Source: Terriglobales bacterium
Lineage (GTDB): Bacteria > Acidobacteriota > Terriglobia > Terriglobales > Acidobacteriaceae
Direction of reading: 5' to 3'
Assembly (NCBI GenBank): GCA_015655195.1
Contig: JAATFM010000078.1
Coordinates: 1-37,824 of the forward strand
Length of the DNA stretch: 37,824 nt
Shown: piece after piece, positions 10,322 to 19,663 of the stretch
How the letters are laid out: every line of letters starts with the position of its first letter
How positions within the stretch are numbered: position 1 is the first letter of the stretch
Position numbers and translations under genes: made by a program
Notes under the pieces: model-generated
Told to the model about the DNA's origin: nothing
The model's input: the letters and a program-made list of their open reading frames with translations, nothing else
Database searches by the model: none

Positions 10322-10960
10322 TCAATCGTCAATCCGGATCAGGCCGCGCTTGATTGCCGTCGTGGCCGCTTCCGTCCGGTCGCTCACGCCCAGCTTGAGC
10401 AGGCAGTTGGTAACGTGATTCCTCGCCGTCTTGTCGCTGATGAACAGCTTCTGCGCGATCTCCTTGTTGGAAAGCCCCTTGCACACCAGCGTGAGCACTT
10501 CCAATTCGCGCTCGCTCAGCCTGTTGCGGCCAATTGTTTCCAGCAGCCTCCGGGAGATGTCGTCCGGAATATAGCGCGCATTCTGGTGGAGCGCATGCAC
10601 GGCCTTGACAATCTCCTCCTGCGGCGTGCGCTTGAGCAGATAGCCCATCGCTCCGGCCTGGATCGTGCGGGAAATATATTCATCCTCCTGGTAGTTGGTC
10701 AGCACCAGGATGCGGATTCCAGGCCAGATGCGCCGCATCTCGGCAATCGCCTCCGTTCCATCCATACCCGGCATACGCAGGTCCATCAGCACAACTTCGG
10801 GGTCCACCTTCTCGATCTCTTTCAGCGCTTCGCCGGCGGTGCCGGCCATCCCGACCACCGATATGTCGTCTTCGCTTTCGAGCATGGTCTTCAAACCCAT
10901 CCTCACCACCGGATGATCGTCAACAATCATCACGCGGATTGACTTTGCCTGCATCGCCAT
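10322..10960 (-). CDS. NarL/LuxR-family response regulator
   Basis: IRVMIVDDHPVVRMGLKTMLESEDD, VLMDLRMPGMDG receiver; LSERELEVLTLVCKGLSNKEIAQKLFISDKTARNHVTNCLLKLGV HTH. Confidence 0.93.
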   Translation of the reverse strand: MAMQAKSIRVMIVDDHPVVRMGLKTMLESEDDISVVGMAGTAGEALKEIEKVDPEVVLMDLRMPGMDGTEAIAEMRRIWPGIRILVLTNYQEDEYISRTIQAGAMGYLLKRTPQEEIVKAVHALHQNARYIPDDISRRLLETIGRNRLSERELEVLTLVCKGLSNKEIAQKLFISDKTARNHVTNCLLKLGVSDRTEAATTAIKRGLIRIDD

Positions 10961-11046
10961 CACCAAGCCCTCTTCGAGCCTTCCTATTCTATTCCCAGAT
11001 AGAGAAGTCGCGCCTGCCATCTTCGTGCATCTTTCGTATAGGTCAT

Positions 11047-11095
11047 GTGTACTATCGCAGATTGGTGCTTCCGCCACCTTGCGTGTTCTATCGCA
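11047..11095. promoter_or_regulatory. Direct-repeat operator candidate in RR/TonB-receptor divergent region
   Basis: GTGTACTATCGCA (11047-11059) and GTGTTCTATCGCA (11083-11095), 12/13 identical, 36-bp offset. Confidence 0.4.
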
Positions 11096-11156
11096 AGAAA
11101 CATATTGTCGCGAGTGGCCGGAAGAAAGCGATGCCGGCATTGATGAACGATTGAAA

Positions 11157-11175
11157 CCGCGGGTTCGACCCGCGG
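11157..11175 (+). promoter_or_regulatory. Perfect hairpin in 5' leader of TonB receptor 1
   Basis: CCGCGGGT-TCG-ACCCGCGG, 8-bp perfect stem, 29 nt upstream of ATG 11205; no T tract. Confidence 0.55.
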
Positions 11176-11204
11176 AAATCAGGAATTTTGTTCGGAGGCA
11201 ACAC

Positions 11205-14200
11205 ATGCGAAAGACAACCTGCATGGAGAGAATGCGCGACCTTCATCGTACCGTCGCGTTCTTCGTGTGCATCCTTGCCGTATTAACGATCTCCGCTTCG
11301 CGCGCGAACGCGCAGGACTATCGCGCCAAGCTGACCGTCACGGTGACAGACAGCGCCGGGGCCATGGTGCCCAACGCGGATCTGGCTTTGACGCGTGTCA
11401 GCACCGGAGTTGTGACGCCCGCCAAAAGCGATGCGGCCGGTGCATTCATCTTTCAGTTTCTGGAGCCCGATACGTACTCGCTGAAAGTCACGACGCCAGG
11501 AATGACCACGGCGGAAGTTACCAGCATCGTGCTGCAATCCTACGCCGCCAGCAGCATCTCGGTTCAGCTCAAGCCCGCCTCGGTCAGCTCGCAGATAACG
11601 GTCACGGCCGAAGCCGCGCTGCTTGAAACGCAAGACGCCGTGCGCTCCTTCAGCATTCCCAATGAAACCGTGCAGGAATTGCCCGTCATCAACGCGAACC
11701 CGATCATGCTGGGCAACGACATTCCCGGTGTGCGCATTCGTCCGCTCGGCGTCTATACCGACCCGTGGACCGTGACCTCGCAATACCTCATCAACGGCGG
11801 CCTGATGTACCTGAACGAGTTCCAGATCGACGGCAGCCCCAACGACGCTGAATTTGGCGGCAACACCTACGCTTACACCCCGCCGCAGTTCGCCACCAAG
11901 GAATTTTCCGTCAGCGCCAACAACTACGATGCCGAATACGGCCACACCAGCGGCGGCGTAGTTAATCTGAGCACTGTCTCCGGCACGGATAAGTTTCACA
12001 GCATGTTCTGGAGTTCGCTCCGCCGCACCGGCTGGAACGCCAACTCCTCTCAGAACAAGTTCGAAAATTCTATCAACAACACAACGGCAAACACGACGCC
12101 GTTCAACTCGCAGACGCAGCTTGGATTTCAGGTAGGCGGTCCCGTCATGATTCCGCACCTGCTGCGCCAGTCGCAAAAATACAAGCCCTACTTCTTCTTT
12201 GCCTTCGATCATTATTCCGAGCTGCTTCCGCGCAGCCTGCTGCTCTCCTATCCCACGGAGAAGATGCGCACCGGCGATTTCTCCGAGCTGCTCAATCAGC
12301 CCGGCTATCCATCCATCACCATCAACGATCCCGACAAAATACATCAGAATGCACAAGGTGTATGGGTGCGCGATCCCTTCCCCGGCAACGTTATTCCGCA
12401 GAGCCGGCTTAACCCCATCGCTCTGGCGATTGCCAAGTTCCTGCCCGATGTCGGCAGCACGCCGTCCGGGCAGCGCGTAGGCACTGCCAATCTCTCCATT
12501 CCGAACAACTATTACAACTGGCACTTCCACAATCTGCTGGGCCGCTTCGACTTCAACGTCGGCGACAAGTACAAGTTCTTCCTGCGTCCCTTCCTGGCAA
12601 ACTTTTCTGAGGTGAGCAATGCCGGCGGAATCGTAGGCCCCGGTGAAAACGGCGGCCAGTTCTCGCGCGCATCGAAGGGTTTCCTCTTCGACTTTGTCGA
12701 TGTCGTCGATGCAAAAACCGTCTTGAATGTGCGCGCCGGCTATACAAACTTCGCCGTGGTGTGGACGAGTCCGGAGAATCAGGGCTTCGATCTCACCTCG
12801 CTCGGTCTTCCCGCGAGCTTAGTCAATGGATTGCAGCAGCCCGCGCTATTCGGTAACTGGAACTTCACCGGCTATAACAGCATGGGCTGGAACGCCAACA
12901 CCGAAGTCACCGGCACCTACTCGCTCGAAGGCTCCCTCTCGCGCTCCATCGGCAAGCACAATCTTCGCTTCGGCGGCGACCTGCGTCTCACCCGTTTTAA
13001 CTTCTACAATCCCGGCTCATTCACCTTCAACAACGGACCGGACTGGACGGAAGATACTTATGCCCTTCAGGACGGAACATCCGTGAGCCGCAGCGGCGAT
13101 GGCTTTGCATCCTTCCTGCTCGGCACGCCCACCAGCGGCAACACGACCATCAATGCCAACGAGCAGATTTCCAGTAAATACATTGCCCCGTGGGTACAGG
13201 ACGACTGGCGGATCGCGCCGCACCTGACCCTCAACCTCGGCCTGCGTTACGATGTGCTCACCGGCCCCGTGGATCGGCAGGACAGGCTGATTACCGGATT
13301 CGATCCCAACATTCCGAATGAGGTCCAGCAGCAGATGCCGCCGAATGCGGCATCAATTCTGCCCGCGGCAGGGAACCTTACCGGAGGGCTGGTCTATGCC
13401 GGCATCAATGGAGGAACGCGCGAGGCGGTCGCCACGACCTACGGCAACATTCAGCCGCGCTTCGGCTTCGCATGGCAGCCGATCGATGCACTCGTCATCC
13501 GTGGCGGCTACGGGCTCTTCTACACCAACTTCCAAAGCAACGGAATGATGAATCAGCTCGGCTTTTCGTCCAACACGCCGCTGGTGGACACAAACGACAA
13601 CGGCATTCATCCAATCGACAATGTGATTAATAATCCCTTTTCCAGCGGCCTGATTCAGCCCACCGGCGCCGCGCTGAAAACCATGACCGGCGTTGGCACC
13701 AGCCTCTCGGTTTACAACCACAACTACCACGTTCCGGACGCCAACGAGTTCTCGCTTGGCGTGCAGTATCGCCTGCTGCACAACGGCGTGCTCGATGTGG
13801 CCTATGTTGGCAATCGTGTCGTCGGCTACGACATGACCTACAACGCCAATTTACCCTCGCACAGCTTCCTGCAAACCTGCTCGCTGGCCTATGGCGCTCC
13901 CACCGCACAATGGGGCAATTGCTGGAATCCTGTACAAAACCCATTCGTGAACGTTCCCGCCTTTGCCGGCACCGCCTACTACACCAACGCGACGAATCAA
14001 GCCTTCGACATGAACCGGCCGCATCCTGAATTTCAGGACGTCAACGTAGCCGGCATGAACGGTGGCCACATCTGGTACGACGGCCTGCAGGCCGACTATC
14101 GCCAGCGCATGTCGCATGGCGTCAGCTTCAACCTGAGCTATGTCTGGTCCAAGCAGATCGAGCAATGGGGCTGGCTGAGTCAGGATCTGAATCTCCGCCA

Positions 14201-14864
14201 ACGCAGCGTCTACTATCTTGAGATTCCAAAATCCTTCAAGATCGACGGCGTATTCCAGTTGCCCTTCGGACGCCATCGCGCCTTCAATATGCATAACAGC
14301 CGCATCGCGGATGCCTTTGTCGGCGGATGGGATTTCTCGCCCATCTTCACCCTGCAAAGCGGCGAGCCGATCGGCTTGCCCACGGGCGCGCGTCCCTTGC
14401 CGCACAACAAATTCATCAAGCATCCAAATTGGAGCAATCGGAATATCAACGGCTTCCTCGGCTGGGGCCACTGCGTGCTTCATCATCTGGCCGGTGGAGG
14501 CGTAGAGAAGCTGCCGACCAACACCGCTTATGGCAACTGCCCTGACGACGAAAGCCAGTACGACTGGATCGTCTATGACACGCTGCCCAACGAGGCTATC
14601 GAAGGCTCGAACTCCGATGTCATCAAGATGAAGCCCATGCTGCTGAGCGATGCGGCCCTGCAAAAGAGCTATGAGGTGCATGACGGCGTGAATGTCATCG
14701 TCCGTCTCTCCGCCTCCAATGCGCTGAACCACTTCAACATGCTCACCGCGCGTTTCAACTCCAACGCCTGGGACCCGAACTTCGGCTCCATCATCCCCGG
14801 CCAGACGCCGACCGCGGATTCGCCGCCGCGCAACGTTAACGTTCAGATCCGCGTGGCATTCTGA
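11205..14864 (+). CDS. TonB-dependent receptor, Oar-like with N-terminal carboxypeptidase-regulatory domain
   Basis: RBS GGAGG before ATG 11205; signal peptide; VTVTDSAGAMVPNADLALTRVSTG domain; INGGLMYLNEFQIDGSPN and GGVVNLSTVSGTDKFHSMFWSSLRRTGWNAN plug features; terminal VNVQIRVAF. Confidence 0.9.
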   Translation: MRKTTCMERMRDLHRTVAFFVCILAVLTISASRANAQDYRAKLTVTVTDSAGAMVPNADLALTRVSTGVVTPAKSDAAGAFIFQFLEPDTYSLKVTTPGMTTAEVTSIVLQSYAASSISVQLKPASVSSQITVTAEAALLETQDAVRSFSIPNETVQELPVINANPIMLGNDIPGVRIRPLGVYTDPWTVTSQYLINGGLMYLNEFQIDGSPNDAEFGGNTYAYTPPQFATKEFSVSANNYDAEYGHTSGGVVNLSTVSGTDKFHSMFWSSLRRTGWNANSSQNKFENSINNTTANTTPFNSQTQLGFQVGGPVMIPHLLRQSQKYKPYFFFAFDHYSELLPRSLLLSYPTEKMRTGDFSELLNQPGYPSITINDPDKIHQNAQGVWVRDPFPGNVIPQSRLNPIALAIAKFLPDVGSTPSGQRVGTANLSIPNNYYNWHFHNLLGRFDFNVGDKYKFFLRPFLANFSEVSNAGGIVGPGENGGQFSRASKGFLFDFVDVVDAKTVLNVRAGYTNFAVVWTSPENQGFDLTSLGLPASLVNGLQQPALFGNWNFTGYNSMGWNANTEVTGTYSLEGSLSRSIGKHNLRFGGDLRLTRFNFYNPGSFTFNNGPDWTEDTYALQDGTSVSRSGDGFASFLLGTPTSGNTTINANEQISSKYIAPWVQDDWRIAPHLTLNLGLRYDVLTGPVDRQDRLITGFDPNIPNEVQQQMPPNAASILPAAGNLTGGLVYAGINGGTREAVATTYGNIQPRFGFAWQPIDALVIRGGYGLFYTNFQSNGMMNQLGFSSNTPLVDTNDNGIHPIDNVINNPFSSGLIQPTGAALKTMTGVGTSLSVYNHNYHVPDANEFSLGVQYRLLHNGVLDVAYVGNRVVGYDMTYNANLPSHSFLQTCSLAYGAPTAQWGNCWNPVQNPFVNVPAFAGTAYYTNATNQAFDMNRPHPEFQDVNVAGMNGGHIWYDGLQADYRQRMSHGVSFNLSYVWSKQIEQWGWLSQDLNLRQRSVYYLEIPKSFKIDGVFQLPFGRHRAFNMHNSRIADAFVGGWDFSPIFTLQSGEPIGLPTGARPLPHNKFIKHPNWSNRNINGFLGWGHCVLHHLAGGGVEKLPTNTAYGNCPDDESQYDWIVYDTLPNEAIEGSNSDVIKMKPMLLSDAALQKSYEVHDGVNVIVRLSASNALNHFNMLTARFNSNAWDPNFGSIIPGQTPTADSPPRNVNVQIRVAF

Positions 14865-14869
14865 GCCGC

Positions 14870-14907
14870 AATGCGGGGCTGGCCTTCGTCTTCGCCGGTC
14901 CCGCATT
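14870..14907 (+). terminator. Long hairpin just after TonB receptor 1 stop
   Basis: AATGCGGGGCTGGC-CTTCGTCTTC-GCCGGTCCCGCATT, about 14-bp stem with wobbles; short T run only. Confidence 0.5.
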
Positions 14908-14982
14908 TACGAAATCGAGAGAACTGTTCCTTTGCGCCGTCAGCGCATTGGGCAATAACATTCTTCAGGACTGGACACGACC

Positions 14983-17058
14983 ATGTTGAAACTCTTCGCA
15001 CAGTATGCGTTCCGCCTTCGTCGCAAAGCAGCCTTCCACCGCAACCTCCAGCCACGCGCATCCGTAGTATGGCTCGCGTGCCTTACTCTCCTGCTCGCCG
15101 TGCTGCCGCTGTCTGTCGCGGCGCAGTCGGGCACGCAGTTGAGCAGCGGCTCCGCGTTGTATGCGCGCCTGCTGCGCCTTTCCTACAACCCTCAAGCCTC
15201 CCTGAACGGAGGCATTGTCGCCAGCGTCAACGCGTTTCCCGGCAGCGGCGCGGAAGAGGACATCTACTCAAGCACCGACGGCGTGAAGTTCACACAGATC
15301 GGAGCCATCACGGACCCCGACTTCGCCGGCGGCCTCTGCTGCGGAACGCTCTATGAGTTGCCTTCCAAGGTTGGCGCTCTCGCCCCCGGAACGCTGCTAT
15401 GGGCCGGCTCCGTCGGCCAGTCCTCCACTACGCAGGCCATGCAGATCAAGGTCTATCAAAGCGCCGACCAGGGAAAAACCTGGTCCTATCTCTCCAACTG
15501 CGCCAAGGGCACGAATCCCGGCACTACATCCGGTGGCCTGTGGGAGCCGCAGTTTACCGTTGCCGGTGATGGCGCGCTGGTCTGTATCTATTCCGATGAA
15601 ACGCAGGCCGGCCACAGCCAGCTTCTTCGCCAGATTCGCTCTTACGACGGCATCAACTGGCAGGACGCCACCTTTACCGTTGCCAGCAGCGTCCAGGCCG
15701 ACCGTCCCGGCATGGCAGTCGTCACCAAGCTGCCCAGCGGAACCTACTTCATGAGCTATGAACTGTGCGGCCCTGCGGCATGTACGGTCTTCTACCGTAC
15801 ATCCGCCGACGGCTGGAACTGGGGCGACGCCACCAACATGGGCACCAAGGTGGCAACTGCCGCCGGGCAATATTTCGAGCACGCGCCCACCAACGCATGG
15901 GCGCCGTCCGCAGCCTCCAGCAACGGAACCATTCTGCTGGTCGGGCAAGTGATGAACGAGAGCAACAACGCGGTTTCGAGCGGCAACGGCATCACCATCT
16001 TCACCAATCACTCCGCGGACGGCTCTGGCCCGTGGAGCACCATGCCCGCTCCCGTGCAGGTTCCCGCCGCATACGACAACTATTGCCCCAACTACTCCTC
16101 GCCGCTGCTTCCATCCATCGATGGGCAGAGCGTTCTTGAGTTCGCATCCAGGTACTCGGGCGCAACCTGCCTGATGTACTACGCAACCGCGCCCATCCTC
16201 GCCGGCTCGCTCACTCCCGCCGGTGTCACCGTAACCCCGGCCTCTGCCAGCATCACCACGGCGCAATCTGCGAGCGTAACCATCGCCGTGGCCGGTGCCA
16301 CGAACGGCCCCACCCCAACCGGAACCATCACGCTGTCCGGCGGCGGCTATACATCGAGCGCCACCTCCCTGAGCAGCGGCTCTGCCAGCATCACCATCCC
16401 GGCCAACGCGCTCGCCGCCGGAACCGATACGCTTACCGCCACCTATAGCGGGGACGCCAACTACCTTTCCGCAAGCGGTACCGCCTCTATCGCCGTCACG
16501 CAGGCCCCCAATCCCAGCTTTACGATTAGCGCAGGCAATCTCAGCGTCAAGGCCGGTGCAACATCGAGCAACTCGACAACCATCACCATCGCGCCGACCG
16601 ATGGATTCACAGGCAGCGTAATGCTAACCGCGCAGATCACATCCGGTCCGATCGGCGCCGGGGTCAGCTATCCCATCCTCGCTCTTGGCGCAGGCAATCC
16701 GGTAAGCATTACCGGCACGTCGTCCGGCACAATCACGCTTACCATCTTCACCAACCCCGTTATCAGCGCCCAGGCAAAGCCATCCGTCCGGCCTGGCGGT
16801 CGCTTCGCCGCAGGCTGGCTGACACTGGCAGGCGTTTTCCCATTCTGCATCCTTGTCCGGCGTTCCAGAATACGCAGCTTTTTCCTATGCTTGGTCTGTG
16901 TCGCGGTACTCGCCGGCTGCATCTCCGGGTGCGGTGGCGGCGGCCCTTCAACGTTTGCCGATCAGGGCGGCACACCCACCGGCAGTTACATCGTCACCAT
17001 AACCGGCACATCGAACACAGCGGATGCCACAGGCGCATTCACGTTGACTGTGCAATAA
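14983..17058 (+). CDS. Secreted sialidase/BNR-type beta-propeller protein (GH93-like exo-arabinanase candidate) with bacterial Ig-like domain and C-terminal TM/Cys tail
   Basis: YARLLRLSYNPQ, VYQSADQGKTWSYL, GLWEPQFTVAGDGALVCIYSDET, ADRPGMAVVTKLPSGTYFMSYE; Ig-like GTITLSGGGYTSSATSLSSGSASITIPANALAAGTDTLTATYSGDANY; tail LCLVCVAVLAGCISGCGGGG. Confidence 0.7.
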   Translation: MLKLFAQYAFRLRRKAAFHRNLQPRASVVWLACLTLLLAVLPLSVAAQSGTQLSSGSALYARLLRLSYNPQASLNGGIVASVNAFPGSGAEEDIYSSTDGVKFTQIGAITDPDFAGGLCCGTLYELPSKVGALAPGTLLWAGSVGQSSTTQAMQIKVYQSADQGKTWSYLSNCAKGTNPGTTSGGLWEPQFTVAGDGALVCIYSDETQAGHSQLLRQIRSYDGINWQDATFTVASSVQADRPGMAVVTKLPSGTYFMSYELCGPAACTVFYRTSADGWNWGDATNMGTKVATAAGQYFEHAPTNAWAPSAASSNGTILLVGQVMNESNNAVSSGNGITIFTNHSADGSGPWSTMPAPVQVPAAYDNYCPNYSSPLLPSIDGQSVLEFASRYSGATCLMYYATAPILAGSLTPAGVTVTPASASITTAQSASVTIAVAGATNGPTPTGTITLSGGGYTSSATSLSSGSASITIPANALAAGTDTLTATYSGDANYLSASGTASIAVTQAPNPSFTISAGNLSVKAGATSSNSTTITIAPTDGFTGSVMLTAQITSGPIGAGVSYPILALGAGNPVSITGTSSGTITLTIFTNPVISAQAKPSVRPGGRFAAGWLTLAGVFPFCILVRRSRIRSFFLCLVCVAVLAGCISGCGGGGPSTFADQGGTPTGSYIVTITGTSNTADATGAFTLTVQ

Positions 17059-17081
17059 CCGTCGCGGCTTCGCTGTTTCCG

Positions 17082-17118
17082 GCGCGCTGCCGATTCGCAT
17101 CGTGCGACGGCAGCGCGC
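17082..17118 (+). terminator. Very stable intercistronic hairpin
   Basis: GCGCGCTGCCG-AT-TCGCA-TCG-TGCGA-CGGCAGCGCGC: perfect 11-bp outer stem, 2-nt bulge, perfect 5-bp inner stem, 3-nt loop. Confidence 0.65.
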
Positions 17119-17161
17119 ATCTGGCCTGTTTCGCATTGACTATGAGAGAGTGAGAATAGTC

Positions 17162-18094
17162 ATGCGGATTCTAAGTGTTGGCGAGATTTTATGGGATGTA
17201 TTTCCCGGCAAAGAACTTCTTGGCGGAGCGCCTCTGAATTTCGCAGCCAATGCCGCGCGTCTGGGAAATTCAGCCGCTTTGCTCACAGCCATCGGTGAGG
17301 ATGCGCGAGGACAGGCCGCCAAAAGGGAAGCGGCCTCTCTCGGCATCCTGATGGATTTTTTCCAGACAGTCTCCAGCGTTGCGACCGGCACAGCCACCGT
17401 CAGCACCACCGCGCAAGGCGAGCCCCACTTCACAATCGCGCGTCCCGCGGCCTTCGATTGCATTGACCTGTCGGATGCGCTTCTTGAGAAAATTCATCTC
17501 TTCGATCCGGACTGGCTTTACTTCGGAACTCTGGCGCAGACCTCGCCGCACACGGAAGAGATGACGGCGCGCATCAGGCGGGAGTTGCCGCATATTCGCT
17601 GCCTGTATGACATGAACCTTCGCCCTGACAACTGGAATCTGCTACTTGTCGAGCGTCTCTGCTCCGCAGCCGATCTGCTCAAGCTGAATGACTCCGAGGC
17701 GCGCACCCTCGGTAGTCTCACCGGCATGGCAGAAGACTCGTTTTCTTTTAAATCCTTCTGCCAACAGTGGTCTGCGCGCTTCGCCATCGAGACGATCTGC
17801 ATCACTCTCGGCCCGGAAGGCTGCGCGGTCTACGATCGGGGCCGCTTCTTCACTGTCGCCGGTTATCCGGCAAAGGTTGCGGACACCGTCGGTGCCGGAG
17901 ACGCTTTTTCCGCGGCTTTTCTGCACGGATACCAGCAGCGCTGGCCGCTCGAAGACACAGCTCGCTTTGCCAATGCACTTGGCTCTATTGTTGCCAGCCG
18001 GGCAGGCGCGACGCCCCCATGGTCTCTCGAAGAATGCTTTGCCCTCGCCTCGCTTCCCATGCCGGCCGGCAGAAAGCCTTCCAGCACGGTGTGA
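17162..18094 (+). CDS. PfkB-family carbohydrate kinase (fructokinase-like)
   Basis: MRILSVGEILWDVFPGKELLGGAPLNFAANAARLG and DTVGAGDAFSAAFLHG signatures; start ATG 17162 preferred. Confidence 0.88.
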   Translation: MRILSVGEILWDVFPGKELLGGAPLNFAANAARLGNSAALLTAIGEDARGQAAKREAASLGILMDFFQTVSSVATGTATVSTTAQGEPHFTIARPAAFDCIDLSDALLEKIHLFDPDWLYFGTLAQTSPHTEEMTARIRRELPHIRCLYDMNLRPDNWNLLLVERLCSAADLLKLNDSEARTLGSLTGMAEDSFSFKSFCQQWSARFAIETICITLGPEGCAVYDRGRFFTVAGYPAKVADTVGAGDAFSAAFLHGYQQRWPLEDTARFANALGSIVASRAGATPPWSLEECFALASLPMPAGRKPSSTV

Positions 18095-18112
18095 GCCTAA
18101 AATGGTGGTGAA

Positions 18113-19663
18113 ATGAAGTCAGGATCGCTCTCACTCCTCCGCATCGCTCCGCTGCTTGCCTGCATCCTCGCCCCATTACATGCGCAGCAGCCCACAGACG
18201 ACTACAACCAGCCCTATCGCCCTCAACTGCATTTTTCTCCGCGGGAACACTGGACCAACGACCCGAATGGCCTCGTCTATTTCCATGGCGAATACCATCT
18301 TTTCTTTCAATACAACCCCTTCGGCGATACCTGGGGACACATGAGCTGGGGCCATGCCGTCAGCCGCGACCTGCTCCATTGGCAGGAGCTGCCCGTGGCG
18401 CTGCCCGAGCGCGACGGCATCATGATTTTCACCGGCAGCGCCGTGGTGGACGAGCAGAACACCAGCGGCTTCTGCGACCCCGGCCAGCCTTGCCTGGTGG
18501 CCATTTACACCGGCGCGGAACAGGCAAGAGCGCGGCAAACACAGAACATTGCATACAGCCGCGACAACGGCCGTACCTGGACGCCGTATGCCGCAAACCC
18601 GGTCCTCGACCTCGGACTTGCCGATTTCCGCGACCCCAGCGTTTCCTGGGACAGCGAGCGTCATCGCTGGCTCATGGCCGTCTCGCTGCCCACCGAGCGC
18701 AAGGTCCGCTTCTACGCATCACCCAACCTGAAAGACTGGACCCAACTCAGCGACTTTGGCCCGGCCGGCAATACAGCCGGAGCCTGGGAGTGTCCTGACC
18801 TGCTGCGCTTTCCCGCCGACAAAGACCACGCGGAGATGTGGGCGCTCAAAGTTGGCATTGGTTCCGGCGCACCGCAGGGCGGAAGCGGCGAGCAGTATTT
18901 TCTCGGTAGCTTTGACGGAGCATCTTTCACGCAATCCGCGCTGCCCGGAGCGCATGGCTGGACCAACTACGGCAAAGACGATTACTGCGCCATCAGTTAC
19001 AACAATCTGCCGGCAGACAGCCCAAATACCCTGATTGGCTGGATGAACAATTTGCAGTACGCGGACAAACTTCCCACCTCGCCGTGGCGCGGCCAGATGA
19101 GCCTTCCCCGCCGCATCACGCTGCTCCATGACAGCTCCGGCCTTGCACTCGCCCAGGAGCCGGTCATCGCGCCTCTGCGAACCAGCGGCAGCCACATCAA
19201 GGGCCGCACAAGTGCCGCGAAAGCTGCCGTAACCCTTGCCCATGAAGAAGGCCCGTTCGAGCTCGACCTGCAATTTCCAAAGACCGCCGGAGATACCTTC
19301 GGCATTCGCATCTACAGCTCCGCGGAACACTGGACGGAAATCGGTTTCGACCGCCAGCGAAGCGAGTTTTATATCGACCGCACCCATTCCGGCAACGTAT
19401 CCTTCGCACCCAGGTTTGCCGCCAGAACTGTGGCGCCATTGGACCCTACCCGCCCGCTGGACCTCCAACTCATCTACGACCGCTCTTCGATTGAAGCCTA
19501 TTCTCAGCAAGGCACCATTGCCATGACCAATCTGCTCTATCCCCCGGCGAGTGAAAGCGGAGACAAGAACGAAGTAGCCAGCCGGATTGAATTCTTTTCA
19601 ACATCCGGCAAGCCCGCTTCACTCAAGGGAAGACTGTGGAAGCTCGCATCTATCTGGCGATGA
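18113..19663 (+). CDS. GH32 levanase/invertase-like enzyme
   Basis: HFSPREHWTNDPNGLVYFHGEYHLFFQYNP (WMNDPNG-type nucleophile), FRDPSV, AWECPDL motifs; signal peptide. Confidence 0.93.
   Translation: MKSGSLSLLRIAPLLACILAPLHAQQPTDDYNQPYRPQLHFSPREHWTNDPNGLVYFHGEYHLFFQYNPFGDTWGHMSWGHAVSRDLLHWQELPVALPERDGIMIFTGSAVVDEQNTSGFCDPGQPCLVAIYTGAEQARARQTQNIAYSRDNGRTWTPYAANPVLDLGLADFRDPSVSWDSERHRWLMAVSLPTERKVRFYASPNLKDWTQLSDFGPAGNTAGAWECPDLLRFPADKDHAEMWALKVGIGSGAPQGGSGEQYFLGSFDGASFTQSALPGAHGWTNYGKDDYCAISYNNLPADSPNTLIGWMNNLQYADKLPTSPWRGQMSLPRRITLLHDSSGLALAQEPVIAPLRTSGSHIKGRTSAAKAAVTLAHEEGPFELDLQFPKTAGDTFGIRIYSSAEHWTEIGFDRQRSEFYIDRTHSGNVSFAPRFAARTVAPLDPTRPLDLQLIYDRSSIEAYSQQGTIAMTNLLYPPASESGDKNEVASRIEFFSTSGKPASLKGRLWKLASIWR

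Noticed and set aside
11025-11204. N-terminal extension of TonB receptor 1 in the ORF track
   Set aside because: ATG 11205 has a good RBS and begins the signal peptide; the extension would cover the hairpin and direct repeats.
11283-12530. 415-aa minus-strand ORF inside TonB receptor 1 (also 13851-14906)
   Set aside because: Shadow ORFs with low-complexity composition, opposite a recognised receptor.
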